Shown here piece after piece: positions 1 through 10,103 of a DNA stretch of 64,000 bases (position 1 is the first letter of the stretch; each line of letters starts with the position of its first letter). The DNA lies in contig JAFLCC010000001.1 in assembly GCA_017302835.1 (NCBI GenBank), forward strand, positions 124,001 to 188,000. The letters run 5' to 3'. Origin of the DNA: Deltaproteobacteria bacterium (GTDB lineage: Bacteria; Bdellovibrionota; Bdellovibrionia; Bdellovibrionales; Bdellovibrionaceae). Under the pieces are notes generated by a model. It did not search any database. It was not told the DNA's origin and saw only the letters and a program-made list of their open reading frames with translations. Made by a program: the position numbers and the translations under genes.

Positions 1-861
1 TTGACTCTGCATGCTCATAATCATTTGGTATGTCACTATTGTGATTACCATGAAAGTTTTAAAAAAAAATGCCCCGACTGCAAAGAAGGAGAGCTAGAAC
101 CTTTAGGCATTGGAACAGAGGCCATAGAACAAGAAATAAAAAAACTTTTTCCCCTCGCTCGCCTTGCCAGGGTGGATCGCGATGAAATTCAAACTCGCCA
201 AGATCTTGAAAGTGTTGTCGAGAAAATGGAAAAAAACGAAATTGATATTCTTATCGGAACACAAATGATTTCTAAGGGCTTAGATTTTGCGAATCTAAAA
301 CTGGTCGGGTTAATTATTGCCGATATCGGTTTAAATATGCCCGATTTCAGATCTGGCGAAAAAAGCTTCCAATTAATCACTCAAATGAGTGGCCGTGCCG
401 GCCGTCATGTCAAAGAAAACGAAAAACCCGGAAAGGTAATCTTACAAACTTTTAATCCAGAAAATCAAAGTGTGCTTTATGCTCTTAACTCAAATTTTGA
501 GGGATTTGCTGAATTCGACCTTGCTAATCGAAAATCCCTTAACTACCCTCCTTTTGGTAAAATCATTTCATTTCGCATTCAATCCAATAAAATGGACAAG
601 GCTCATCAAACCGCCAAAAAACTGGCTTACCGCTGTCTGAGTCTAAAAATACAAAATGAAAAATATCAAGAAATGGAAATTCTCGGTCCCGCAGAATCTC
701 CGATATTCAAAATTCGAGGAGACTTCCGATATCAACTACTCATCAAATCTACAAATAAAATATTGATAAATCAATTCGTAAAACACGTTCTCCACGACGA
801 AAAATGGGTCCCGTCAGCTGTAAGAATTATCACCGACGTAGACCCACAAAGTTTATTGTAA
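1..861 (+). CDS. priA: Primosomal helicase PriA, C-terminal part (5' end outside window)
   Basis: The reading frame is open at the left edge, so this is the C-terminal 286 or so residues of a protein that is usually over 700 residues. The PriA zinc-binding cysteines are visible (CHYC and CPDC near residues 11-27). The second helicase lobe follows, with GTQMISKGLDF and QMSGRAGR (helicase motifs V and VI), then the PriA C-terminal domain with NYPPFG. PriA reloads the replicative helicase at stalled forks. The first codon happens to be TTG but is not the real start. The gene ends at a TAA stop, with no clear terminator hairpin in the 74 bases before the convergent neighbour. Confidence 0.95.
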   Translation: MTLHAHNHLVCHYCDYHESFKKKCPDCKEGELEPLGIGTEAIEQEIKKLFPLARLARVDRDEIQTRQDLESVVEKMEKNEIDILIGTQMISKGLDFANLKLVGLIIADIGLNMPDFRSGEKSFQLITQMSGRAGRHVKENEKPGKVILQTFNPENQSVLYALNSNFEGFAEFDLANRKSLNYPPFGKIISFRIQSNKMDKAHQTAKKLAYRCLSLKIQNEKYQEMEILGPAESPIFKIRGDFRYQLLIKSTNKILINQFVKHVLHDEKWVPSAVRIITDVDPQSLL

Positions 862-935
862 CCTAATCAAATACATTTCAACAGATCACAGGCATTTCAA
901 TTAATTAACTTAAGAATAAATCTGACGACTTAGTA

Positions 936-1487
936 TTAATTTTGAATTTTTGCTTTTGGATTGTTAACTTTTTCTAATACTTCCATCAAAGAATAGTCAT
1001 TTGTTTGACCATTTTCAAAAGTTAGATATAATTTATCGTTAGGTTGATCAATTTTAATATCCTTTACACTAGAATATGGTTTATTTTTTGCGTTTAACAA
1101 ATAAGCAAATTCGTTTGTTCTCGTTACGACAATCACCTCTCCAGATTGAGTTAAAGCAAACAACCGACCTTCCAATTGTTTAGTTTCCTTAAATTTTCCA
1201 AAAATATTTATTTTATTGTATTCACAAGCACGTGTGGTTGATCCAAAATCTGTTGTTAATGAAACTAAAGTATCATTATCTTTAAAAACAACTTTAGTTG
1301 AATATTTTGTTCCATCTTCTCTTTTTCCACCCTGTACAACAGAACAATCATGTCCAGCAGTTTGATAATTTGCCAAATTTGCTGCATAAGTTCCGCAAGC
1401 TTTGCTTACTTCTTTCATGCAAGTTTCAAACTTTGCAGCATTTGAAGAAGCTGCTACTAATAATAAAAGGGCCAACGTTTTTTTCAT
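936..1487 (-). CDS. Hypothetical secreted protein
   Basis: This is a 183-residue protein with a clear Sec signal peptide: MKK, then a Leu/Ala-rich core ending in an SSNAA-type cleavage region near residue 18. Three cysteines lie in the first 50 residues (CMKE, CGTY, DCSV) and one near residue 88, which would suit disulfides in the periplasm or outside the cell. An AGGAG Shine-Dalgarno sequence sits seven bases before the ATG, supporting the start. I do not recognise a family. It is convergent with priA and divergent from the next gene, so it is probably monocistronic. Confidence 0.7.
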   Translation of the reverse strand: MKKTLALLLLVAASSNAAKFETCMKEVSKACGTYAANLANYQTAGHDCSVVQGGKREDGTKYSTKVVFKDNDTLVSLTTDFGSTTRACEYNKINIFGKFKETKQLEGRLFALTQSGEVIVVTRTNEFAYLLNAKNKPYSSVKDIKIDQPNDKLYLTFENGQTNDYSLMEVLEKVNNPKAKIQN

Positions 1488-1664
1488 ATTAAATTCTCCT
1501 TTGAATAATAAATAATTAAATTATTATTGTTGTTTGTTTTTTATTGTTTCAATGGGGGCATAATAGTTTTGAGTATAAAAAATTCCTACTGTAGACTTTT
1601 AGACAGTAATTTTTGCAAAATCGCTAAGTTTTATTATGACTTGATCTCTTAAGTATTAATAGAG

Positions 1665-2519
1665 ATGATGGTTTTTATGATTCAATGCCCTAAATGTGGT
1701 CTTCAAGTTACAGAGCTACAAACACTTGATCCTGAAACCATTTCTCAATTAAGTGCTGTTGGGGAAACGGTGACAACGTCCATTTGTATGGTTTGCGCCT
1801 CTGATCTGAGAAAAACCTTATCCTTAAGCAAGGGGGGTGTTCTTTTGGCCCAAGAGCGAGCCAAAGAACAATACCGCTTAGACTTATGGAAAAACAGAGT
1901 GACTCTCATTAAAAACGCCAGAATTTTATTAAATAATAAAAACTATTCACAGGCTGCAATCACTTATGAAAAGTATTTGAAAATTTTAGATATTGTTTTT
2001 GCCCTAAAAAAGGGTGATCTTCTTGCTCCTAATCACTTTAAAGACTCGGCACGTACCAGTGAAATCACCGTTCTCACTTCAGTCTATTGGGACCTTCTTC
2101 GTATCTACGATACCAACGAGAAATATGCACAAAGGCAAATAGCTGCCGCTAGACAGTTAGCGATTTTTGTCCAATATTCCCCGATTTTTCCAGATATCAT
2201 GAAAAGGGCCCAGTCTTTTGTAAAATCTGCCAAAAGACCCCAGGCAATTAAACTCTTTATTAAAGAATCTTCGATGCAAAGACCACGATGTTTTATTGCT
2301 AGTTCCTGCTTTGAAAGCTCTTTTGCGCCAGAAGTTATTTACTTGCGACTCTTTCGCGACTATTTTTTAAATTCAAGCAGACTAGGCTCCTTTTTAGTTC
2401 AAGTTTACTACACTCTTTCTCCAAGCATCGCAAAGGCCATCGATCATTCGAGAGTTTTAAAAGCTATTTTTAAAGTGCTCATTAAATTTCTCATCAGTTT
2501 TATAAGGCTCATTTATTAA
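1665..2519 (+). CDS. Zinc-ribbon protein with CFI-box C-terminal domain
   Basis: The N-terminus has a CPKC...CMVC pattern spaced like a zinc ribbon (residues about 8-46). A helical middle part with a TPR-like stretch (NYSQAAITYEKYLKI) follows. From about residue 208 the protein reads CFIASSCFES, then a Leu/Arg-rich region and a hydrophobic end. That resembles the CFI-box C-terminal domain (consensus CFIATAAYGS, followed by LR.FRD..L) found in many bacterial proteins of unknown function. ATG codons at 1665, 1668 and 1677 compete; the last puts MIQCPKCG at the N-terminus and is plausible. Function is unknown. The domain call is from pattern recognition. Confidence 0.7.
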   Translation: MMVFMIQCPKCGLQVTELQTLDPETISQLSAVGETVTTSICMVCASDLRKTLSLSKGGVLLAQERAKEQYRLDLWKNRVTLIKNARILLNNKNYSQAAITYEKYLKILDIVFALKKGDLLAPNHFKDSARTSEITVLTSVYWDLLRIYDTNEKYAQRQIAAARQLAIFVQYSPIFPDIMKRAQSFVKSAKRPQAIKLFIKESSMQRPRCFIASSCFESSFAPEVIYLRLFRDYFLNSSRLGSFLVQVYYTLSPSIAKAIDHSRVLKAIFKVLIKFLISFIRLIY

Positions 2520-2544
2520 TTGCCCCTATAACCCCTATAAAGAG

Positions 2545-2667
2545 CCTGTCCCCAAAAGGTCAGATACAAGGCGTGATTCCGTCAAAAAACTCGTTGAAGC
2601 TTACTTTATGTAAGTTGGAACGAATTTTTTGACGGGCCAACGAAGTAGATGACCTTTTGGGGACAGG
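2545..2667. repeat. Long imperfect palindromic element (about 123 bp)
   Basis: The left end CCTGTCCCCAAAAGGTCA is matched by its exact reverse complement at the right end. The inner arms also pair: CCGTCAAAAAA with TTTTTTGACGG, and CTTAC with GTAAG around an AT-rich centre near 2607. Unlike a terminator it has no U-tract. A half copy of the left arm lies upstream of asnS at 58699-58757. No transposase is present, so it looks like a non-autonomous dispersed element (MITE or REP-like). Confidence 0.85.
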
Positions 2668-2763
2668 TTCATTAATTGAAAAATAAGGTTCTCACTGAGA
2701 CAAGAAAGTGTTATGACTTTATTGTGTTATTTAACTCAGTTTAAAACAGATTGGAATTGTTCG

Positions 2764-3933
2764 ATGAGTTCTCAGCCCTATGATTATGCTATTGTTGGCA
2801 GTGGTCTTCCTGGAATGATTTTAGCTTCCGTATTGAGCCGGTTGACTTCAAATATTGTATTGATTGATGGACTCGACACCTACGGTGGTTGCCATAAAAA
2901 AATCACGACACCACTAGGTCCCATGGAAAATGGTTTTCGTTTTTTTCCTCAAGCCCAGAGCACTCAAAAGGCTCTTGCTTTTATGGAATCAATTTTAAAC
3001 TTGAAACTTATTTCTTCGCTCAGGGAAACCACCCCGTCTACCAATGAAAATGGTCATTTTAAACATTTTGTTGGCTTTGGTGAGCAACATGTTGAGTTTT
3101 ATGATGAGCTCTCTTATTTTCTTTCCTCAGAACAAGTTCTGCTTACCCTTCCTGTTTATGAATGGCCCACCCTCTTAATGAAACAATTCAAAGGACAATT
3201 TTTACCACGGTCGATTCTTACAAAGTTTGTATCTGAAGGAAATCACGTTAAACATGCAATCATCAATGGAACAAAAAATATTGAGGCCAAACAGTTTATA
3301 TTTGCTGGCTCTTTTAAAGACCTTGCTCTTCTTCTTCCCAATGATTATTTATCTAGCAAGGCCAAGAACAAACTAAATAAATCTGTTTATTGGACTGCCC
3401 TTTGTCTTGATCTTTGCCATAAAGAAATCATCACACAAAATAATTTTATTCATGTTTTAAATGGCACCACCCAAGATGAAATAGGGCCTTGTGTGGGGCA
3501 ATTTTTTAATTCTAAAGAAAAACCGGATTGTCAATACTCACAGTGGATTACTTTTGTTGATGAAGAGCTCACTGATGACAGCGAGGCTGCGGCCAACGCT
3601 CTTAAAAAAATGAAAAGACAAATTAAGAGAGCCTACCCTCACGCCTTGGAGGGATTACTTCTGGAACGTATTTTTGTTTATTCTAATTATGCCGGCGAGG
3701 CGATTATCAAAGTGAATCCTGACCAGACAATTCCAGGTCTGGATAATTTATCTATTGCTTGTGGAACACAAAATTCCCATAAGAATATAGTTGGTTCTAT
3801 TTTACAGGCTCAATTAATTCTAAATAATTTAGGCGTTGAATTGAGTCAATTAACTCATGTAACTCAAGAAGTTTTTGATCCAAAAGAAGAAATCGGTTCC
3901 CAATTTGAAACCAGTACGGAAGTGACCTTATGA
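2764..3933 (+). CDS. FAD/NAD(P)-binding oxidoreductase, amine-oxidase-like fold
   Basis: A dinucleotide-binding site opens the protein: DYAIVGSGLPGMILAS fits the GxGxxG Rossmann motif, followed by an acidic strand end (VLIDG). A YGGCH segment resembles the Gly-rich second FAD contact of amine oxidase or UDP-galactopyranose mutase-like flavoproteins. The substrate is unknown. I chose the ATG at 2764 because the Rossmann strand then begins within 10 residues; an in-frame ATG at 2713 would add 17 unremarkable residues. The stop overlaps the start of the next gene by four bases (ATGA), so the two are probably co-translated. Confidence 0.7.
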   Translation: MSSQPYDYAIVGSGLPGMILASVLSRLTSNIVLIDGLDTYGGCHKKITTPLGPMENGFRFFPQAQSTQKALAFMESILNLKLISSLRETTPSTNENGHFKHFVGFGEQHVEFYDELSYFLSSEQVLLTLPVYEWPTLLMKQFKGQFLPRSILTKFVSEGNHVKHAIINGTKNIEAKQFIFAGSFKDLALLLPNDYLSSKAKNKLNKSVYWTALCLDLCHKEIITQNNFIHVLNGTTQDEIGPCVGQFFNSKEKPDCQYSQWITFVDEELTDDSEAAANALKKMKRQIKRAYPHALEGLLLERIFVYSNYAGEAIIKVNPDQTIPGLDNLSIACGTQNSHKNIVGSILQAQLILNNLGVELSQLTHVTQEVFDPKEEIGSQFETSTEVTL

Positions 3934-4955
3934 AAAATTTATATTTTTTATTTGTTTTTCTATTTATTTTTGTCAGCAACTCTCCAAGCTATTCTGAAAC
4001 GATAGGCAAACTTCCAAAGCTTAATATTGATCAAACGAAAATCACGGCTTCAGGAGTTTCGGCGGGGGCCTATATGGCTGTTCAGCTGAATGTCGCCTTA
4101 TCCTCTGTTTTTACCGGCATTGCTTCCATTGCTGGGGGCATCTATTGGTGTTCCGAAGGAAATGTTTTTAAAGCTCAGGTGAATTGTATTAAAAATCCTT
4201 TTTTGATAAACGTTGACTCTAAAATAGAAAAAGCAAAAAGCGAAGAGGCAGCTCAAAACATTGACTCCTTACAAAATATTCAAAAATCCCGAATTTACGC
4301 CTATGCCAGTCCAAAAGATGGAATCATGAATCCTGATAATACTAAAAAATTAATCGAATTTTATTCGCATTTTACAGCTAAAGAAAATATTTTCTTAAGA
4401 AACACGGTGAATTCAGGGCATGGCTGGATCACCAATAATTATGGTAACGCTTGTGAAGACAGAAAACTTCCTTGGCTGAATAATTGTCATTTTGATTTGG
4501 CCGGAGATTTTTTAACTCACTTTTATGGACACCTTAATCCACCCATGGTTGAAAGAAAACGGTTTTCCTCCTCACCGACTGCGAATCTTTTTAAATTCGA
4601 TCAAACCGAATTTAATGATTCCAAAGCCCACCTCTATCCCTATGGCTGGGTCTATGTTCCCACTGGCTGCTCCTCTGCTGGAGGGCAAAAGTGTAAACTA
4701 CATGTGGCCTTACATGGTTGCCAAATGAACCCAGATTATATTCAAGATATTTTTGTTGTAAACTCTGGGATTAATGGTTGGGCTGAAACAAATAATATCG
4801 TTGTCCTCTATCCTCAAAATGAAAAATCACTATTGTCGAATCCCTATGACTGTTGGGACTGGTGGGGTTATTCTGATTCAAATTTTGCAAATCGCAAAGG
4901 ACCTCAAATAGTCGCCATTCAAAAAATGGTATATCGTCTGTTGGGTCTGTACTAA
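3930..4955 (+). CDS. Secreted PHB-depolymerase-like serine esterase
   Basis: A signal peptide (MKNLYFLFVFLFIFVSNS) is followed by GVSAGAYMA, the GxSxG nucleophile elbow around residue 44. An Asp in SPKDG and the GHG segment could complete the triad. The C-terminal half has paired cysteines and the motif YVPTGC...LHVALHGCQ, typical of short-chain-length polyhydroxyalkanoate depolymerases of the extracellular type 2 group. The likely role is hydrolysis of PHB or a similar polyester outside the cytoplasm. The ATGA overlap links it to the FAD protein upstream. The family call is good; the substrate is inferred. Confidence 0.8.
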   Translation: MKNLYFLFVFLFIFVSNSPSYSETIGKLPKLNIDQTKITASGVSAGAYMAVQLNVALSSVFTGIASIAGGIYWCSEGNVFKAQVNCIKNPFLINVDSKIEKAKSEEAAQNIDSLQNIQKSRIYAYASPKDGIMNPDNTKKLIEFYSHFTAKENIFLRNTVNSGHGWITNNYGNACEDRKLPWLNNCHFDLAGDFLTHFYGHLNPPMVERKRFSSSPTANLFKFDQTEFNDSKAHLYPYGWVYVPTGCSSAGGQKCKLHVALHGCQMNPDYIQDIFVVNSGINGWAETNNIVVLYPQNEKSLLSNPYDCWDWWGYSDSNFANRKGPQIVAIQKMVYRLLGLY

Positions 4956-4960
4956 ACTTT

Positions 4961-5056
4961 TCTGAGGCTTGGCTACGGCCAAGTCGCAGGGAGTCCGACC
5001 GACGAGAACGAAGAGTTGAGTCATAGGTGAGACCCCTGCTACCAAAAGACTTGCCA
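4961..5056 (+). other. GC-rich potentially structured RNA segment downstream of the esterase gene
   Basis: This stretch is visibly richer in G+C than its surroundings. It can form an 8-bp stem (4966-4973 with 4978-4985) capped by a C(UACG)G tetraloop, one of the most stable RNA loops. GCAGGG (4986-4991) can pair with CCCTGC (5034-5039). GACTTGCC near 5048-5055 could alternatively pair with GGCCAAGTC (one bulge) of the first hairpin, which would make two mutually exclusive folds. No U-tract follows. It may be an RNA element of the rpsB leader or a separate small RNA. An antisense reading frame also crosses it but shows no family features. Confidence 0.4.
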
Positions 5057-5130
5057 CTGAGCAACGAGCGTGTTACCTACTACTTCCAATACACACTTCC
5101 GGTTACTTACTGGTCCCTGAGAAAGGGGTA

Positions 5131-5185
5131 CTCTTTAGGTTTTCCAAGATAGCTCTGCTATCGCCCTAAAGCTCTGACTGGAAGG
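5131..5185 (+). promoter_or_regulatory. Candidate structured rpsB leader with pseudoknot
   Basis: CTTTAGG (5133-5139) pairs with CCTAAAG (5165-5171). Nested inside, GATAGC (5148-5153) pairs with GCTATC (5157-5162) around a three-base loop. The unpaired TTTTCCA (5140-5146) can pair with TGGAAGG (5179-5185) downstream, forming a pseudoknot with five Watson-Crick and two G-U pairs. rpsB-tsf operons in other bacteria are autoregulated by S2 through a structured 5' leader. The position suggests the same role here, but I infer it from pairing only. Confidence 0.5.
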
Positions 5186-5212
5186 AGGCATAACCAGAAA
5201 AAGGAGAATCAA

Positions 5213-6160
5213 ATGGCTCAAGTGACCATGAAAGAGATGCTTGACGCGGGAGTTCATTTTGGACATCAAACCCAGCGTTGGAACCCAAAAATGAAGAATT
5301 ATGTTTATACCGCTAGGGGTGGTATTCATATTATCGATCTTCAAAAAACCGTTTTAAAAGCTAATAGCGCGGCTGATTTTGTGAAAGAAATCGCGGCTAA
5401 CGGTGGTAAAATGATTTTGGTAGGAACTAAGAAGCAGGCTATTGAGCCCATCCAAGAAGCGGCTTATAGGTCTGGACAATATTTTGTCACAAAAAGATGG
5501 CTTGGTGGAATGTTGACTAATTTTGAAACCATCAAATCTTCCATTGATCGCCTCAGAAGAATCGATCAGATGAAAGAAAAGGGCGAGTTCAATTACTTAA
5601 CAAAAAAAGAACGAGCTAAATTAGAAAAAGAATACTTAAAACTTTCTGAGTACCTTACGGGTATTAAGGACATGAAAGAAAAACCAGCTGTAATGTTTGT
5701 TGTGGACTTACCTAAAGAGCACATCGCCGTTGCTGAGGCAAAAACTCTTGGTATTCCCGTTGTTGCTATCGCCGATACCAATTCCGATCCTGAAGGAGTG
5801 GAGTATCCTATCCCTGGAAATGATGATGCCATTAGGTCTATTAAATTATTTTCAAATTTAATTGCTGATTCTTTTATTGAAGGGGCTAAACTTTGGGAAC
5901 AAAAATTAAGAACCATGACTGATAAACAGTCTGATGTTGAGAAAACAGATAAGGCCGATAAAACAGAAAAAGTGGATAAAGATGTTCGACCTAGAAAAAC
6001 CAAAGCTGGTGGAAAACCTGAAGCTCCCAAAAAAGCTGCTGGTCCAGAAGTTGTTAAAGTTCAAAAACAAAGAAAACTGGTTGCTGCTGGTTTAGCGGAA
6101 GAAGTTGAAATTCAAGCTGAACTTGAAAATTCTGAAGTGCCTGCGCCCGAGGGCGAATAG
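5213..6160 (+). CDS. rpsB: 30S ribosomal protein S2 with extended Lys-rich tail
   Basis: The N-terminus [22 protein letters not shown] and the segment [14 protein letters not shown] are hallmarks of S2, which binds the 30S head-body junction near S1. AAGGAG precedes the ATG by six bases. At 315 residues it is longer than the usual 240 or so. The extra 75 residues after about position 235 are rich in Lys, Asp, Ala and Pro (repeated DK and KTEK runs) and look disordered. First gene of the translation/envelope operon, with a structured leader upstream. Confidence 0.98.
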   Translation: MAQVTMKEMLDAGVHFGHQTQRWNPKMKNYVYTARGGIHIIDLQKTVLKANSAADFVKEIAANGGKMILVGTKKQAIEPIQEAAYRSGQYFVTKRWLGGMLTNFETIKSSIDRLRRIDQMKEKGEFNYLTKKERAKLEKEYLKLSEYLTGIKDMKEKPAVMFVVDLPKEHIAVAEAKTLGIPVVAIADTNSDPEGVEYPIPGNDDAIRSIKLFSNLIADSFIEGAKLWEQKLRTMTDKQSDVEKTDKADKTEKVDKDVRPRKTKAGGKPEAPKKAAGPEVVKVQKQRKLVAAGLAEEVEIQAELENSEVPAPEGE

Positions 6161-6218
6161 CTCTTCAGTAATAATTTCATTTAACACAACTTTTTGAAAA
6201 TCAAATTTAGGAGATGTC

Positions 6219-7860
<1,642 letters not shown>

Positions 7861-7908
7861 ACTGCAATAAGCAGTTCAATAGACAGCTCAATAAACGAGG
7901 AGAAATTA

Positions 7909-8466
7909 ATGATTCAAAATGTTAAAAAAAACACTCAAGAGAAAATGGAAAAGTCATTAAAAGCATTGACCGAAGAGTTAAAAAAAGTTCGCACAGGAAA
8001 AGCTCAAGTTTCCATGCTTGATAATATTAAAGTTAATTACTATGGCTCTTTAGTTCCTCTTTCCCAAGTCGCTTCGATTTCTACCCCGGAACCACGTTCA
8101 TTTATGATTGCTCCCTGGGAAAGCACTGTCCTTAAAGATATTGAAATGAGTTTGATAAAAAGTGATCTTGGCATGGCCCCAATGAATGATGGTAAAGTGA
8201 TCCGCCTTAAGGTTCCCGATCTCACAGAAGAACGAAGAAAAGATCTTGTTAAACAAGTCAAAAAAACGGCCGAAGACATGCGCGTGGCCATTAGAATGTC
8301 TCGACGAGATGCTAACGATGAAGTAAAAAAAGCCTTAAAAGATAAGGCTATTTCTGAAGACGAGTCCAAAAAGTCAGAAACTGAAATTCAGAAAATGACG
8401 GATGATTATATCAAAAAAATCGATGTCTTAGCTGAAGAAAAAGAAAAATCACTATTAACAATTTAA
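7909..8466 (+). CDS. frr: Ribosome recycling factor
   Basis: It is 185 residues, the family length. It has the expected RTGKAQVSMLDNIKVNYYG and the C-terminal long helices (ISEDESKKSETEIQKMTD) that form the three-helix bundle. RRF splits post-termination ribosomes with EF-G. GAGGAG stands seven bases before the ATG, and the gene follows pyrH as is usual. Confidence 0.98.
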   Translation: MIQNVKKNTQEKMEKSLKALTEELKKVRTGKAQVSMLDNIKVNYYGSLVPLSQVASISTPEPRSFMIAPWESTVLKDIEMSLIKSDLGMAPMNDGKVIRLKVPDLTEERRKDLVKQVKKTAEDMRVAIRMSRRDANDEVKKALKDKAISEDESKKSETEIQKMTDDYIKKIDVLAEEKEKSLLTI

Positions 8467-8487
8467 TAACTATTCAATAGGTCTCAA

Positions 8488-9219
8488 GTGAACTTAAAAC
8501 TCCCTAAACACTTAGCAATAATTATGGATGGAAATGGCCGCTGGGCTAAGTTGAAAAACAAACCCAGGGTTGTTGGGCATGTCAAAGGAACAAAGGTTGC
8601 TAAACAAATAATTACTGATTGTTCAAGGTTAGGAATCCAAAATTTGACCCTCTATGCTTTCAGTACTGAAAACTGGTACCGTCCTCAAAATGAAGTTTCC
8701 TTTTTAATGAAAATACTTCGTCGCTACTTAAAAAAAGAAACGCAAAATCTGGTTAAAGAAAATATTCGGTTTTCAGTAATTGGAGATTTAAACAGACTAC
8801 CATCAGATGTTATTGAAACCATTAAGAATTCCATTCAAGCGACGGCTACGTGTACAGGTCTAAATTTGATATTTGCTATCAGCTACGGCTCTCAACAAGA
8901 AATTACAGATGCCATGAAGTCTATCGGAAGAAGTTTGCTCACTGGTGAGCTAAATCTTGAGGATATTGATACGGCACTAATATCAAAACGTCTTTCCACA
9001 TACCCAACTCCAGATCCTGATTTAATTTTACGAACCAGCGGTGAACAACGAATTTCTAATTTTTTGCTTTGGCAAGCGGCCTATGCTGAGTTTTATTTTA
9101 CCGATGTCCTTTGGCCAAACTTTACCAAAAGTGACCTCCTAACCGCATTGGAATCCTTTACAAAAAGACAACGACGTTTTGGTGCATTGTCTGAGGCACA
9201 TGAAAACCTTAATCACTAG
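8488..9219 (+). CDS. uppS: Undecaprenyl diphosphate synthase
   Basis: The signature IIMDGNGRWAK near residue 10 holds the catalytic Asp. LYAFSTENWYRP and RTSGEQRISNFLLWQAAYAE cover the substrate pocket of cis-prenyltransferases. It makes the C55 lipid carrier used for peptidoglycan and O-antigen. The start is GTG, preceded by AGGT. The end of the gene overlaps the start of cdsA in another frame. Confidence 0.97.
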   Translation: MNLKLPKHLAIIMDGNGRWAKLKNKPRVVGHVKGTKVAKQIITDCSRLGIQNLTLYAFSTENWYRPQNEVSFLMKILRRYLKKETQNLVKENIRFSVIGDLNRLPSDVIETIKNSIQATATCTGLNLIFAISYGSQQEITDAMKSIGRSLLTGELNLEDIDTALISKRLSTYPTPDPDLILRTSGEQRISNFLLWQAAYAEFYFTDVLWPNFTKSDLLTALESFTKRQRRFGALSEAHENLNH

Positions 9220-10033
9220 AGGAATTTCAGCTCTTATTGCTTTGGCCTCTATTGCCTCTCTTTACTATTTTTTTAAAAAAGATGGGTTTAAAATTTTAAT
9301 TTTTTTGGGAGTTTTAATTGGCAGTTATGAACTCATGACGATCTTATTTAAAGAGTCGGAGTCAAAATCTAATAAATTTGCTTTTTACCTTTTAGTCGTA
9401 AATGTTTTTGTTTTATCCAGCTTCTTTCCTCAATTTTCTGCAATTATTTTTGCATTTTTTAGTATTGTCTATTTACTTTTTAGTATTTTAATTTTGCACA
9501 AATTCGAAGACCTCAACGAATTAAATTTATTTCAAGCCAAAAGCATACTTGGATTTTTTTATCTCGGGTTGTTGCCCTCTTTTATGATCCAAATTCTTAA
9601 TTTGCCTCACGGGATGATCTGGTTTAATTCCTTACTGGCGATTGTTTTTGCCGGTGATGTGGGCGCCTATTTGACAGGGATATCTTTAGGCAAAAAGAAA
9701 ATAATGCCCCTCATATCGCCTAAGAAAACAATTGAAGGCTCTATTGGTGGCATTGTGTTTTCACTTTTAGCTAGCTTGGTTATCTCGTACCACTTCCTTC
9801 CCCAACTAAATTTGCTTTCCTTTTTGCTTTTAACTTTTGCAACTTCGGTAGTTGCCCAATTTGGTGATTTCTTTGAATCGGTACTAAAAAGAGTTGCCGA
9901 AGTAAAAGACTCTGGAAAAATTATGCCTGGACATGGAGGGATCCTAGATCGAATTGATGGAGTGCTATTTGGCGCCCCTATTGTTTTATTTGGGGCTATT
10001 CTTCTTGAGGGTTTATTAACTACCAGAGTCTAG
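9200..10033 (+). CDS. cdsA: Phosphatidate cytidylyltransferase
   Basis: An integral membrane protein of about 277 residues with some seven hydrophobic segments. GDVGAYLTG and the C-terminal signature (KRVAEVKDSGKIMPGHGGILDRIDG) identify CdsA, which converts phosphatidic acid to CDP-diacylglycerol. I chose the ATG at 9200 with GAGG close upstream; a TTG at 9179 is in frame too. It overlaps the last 20 bases of uppS, indicating translational coupling. Confidence 0.95.
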   Translation: MKTLITRGISALIALASIASLYYFFKKDGFKILIFLGVLIGSYELMTILFKESESKSNKFAFYLLVVNVFVLSSFFPQFSAIIFAFFSIVYLLFSILILHKFEDLNELNLFQAKSILGFFYLGLLPSFMIQILNLPHGMIWFNSLLAIVFAGDVGAYLTGISLGKKKIMPLISPKKTIEGSIGGIVFSLLASLVISYHFLPQLNLLSFLLLTFATSVVAQFGDFFESVLKRVAEVKDSGKIMPGHGGILDRIDGVLFGAPIVLFGAILLEGLLTTRV

Positions 10034-10070
10034 TTTGTATTATACTTTGAGTTAACTGCTGAATTCAATT

Positions 10071-10097
10071 TTAACATTAATACGAAATATATATAAT
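10071..10097 (+). promoter_or_regulatory. Candidate promoter giving a leaderless rseP mRNA
   Basis: TTAACA (10071-10076) and a perfect TATAAT (10092-10097) are separated by 15 bases. The rseP ATG begins seven bases after TATAAT, which is where transcription should start, and no Shine-Dalgarno sequence precedes it. This would let rseP-tsaB be transcribed apart from the upstream operon. Confidence 0.45.
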
Positions 10098-10103
10098 CTT
10101 TGA

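Noticed and set aside
4771-5064. Minus-strand frame of 97 codons over the esterase end and GC-rich island
   Set aside because: It has Ser/Arg/Leu-rich sequence with no family features, and much of it lies inside a confident plus-strand gene. The GC-rich part is better explained as RNA structure.
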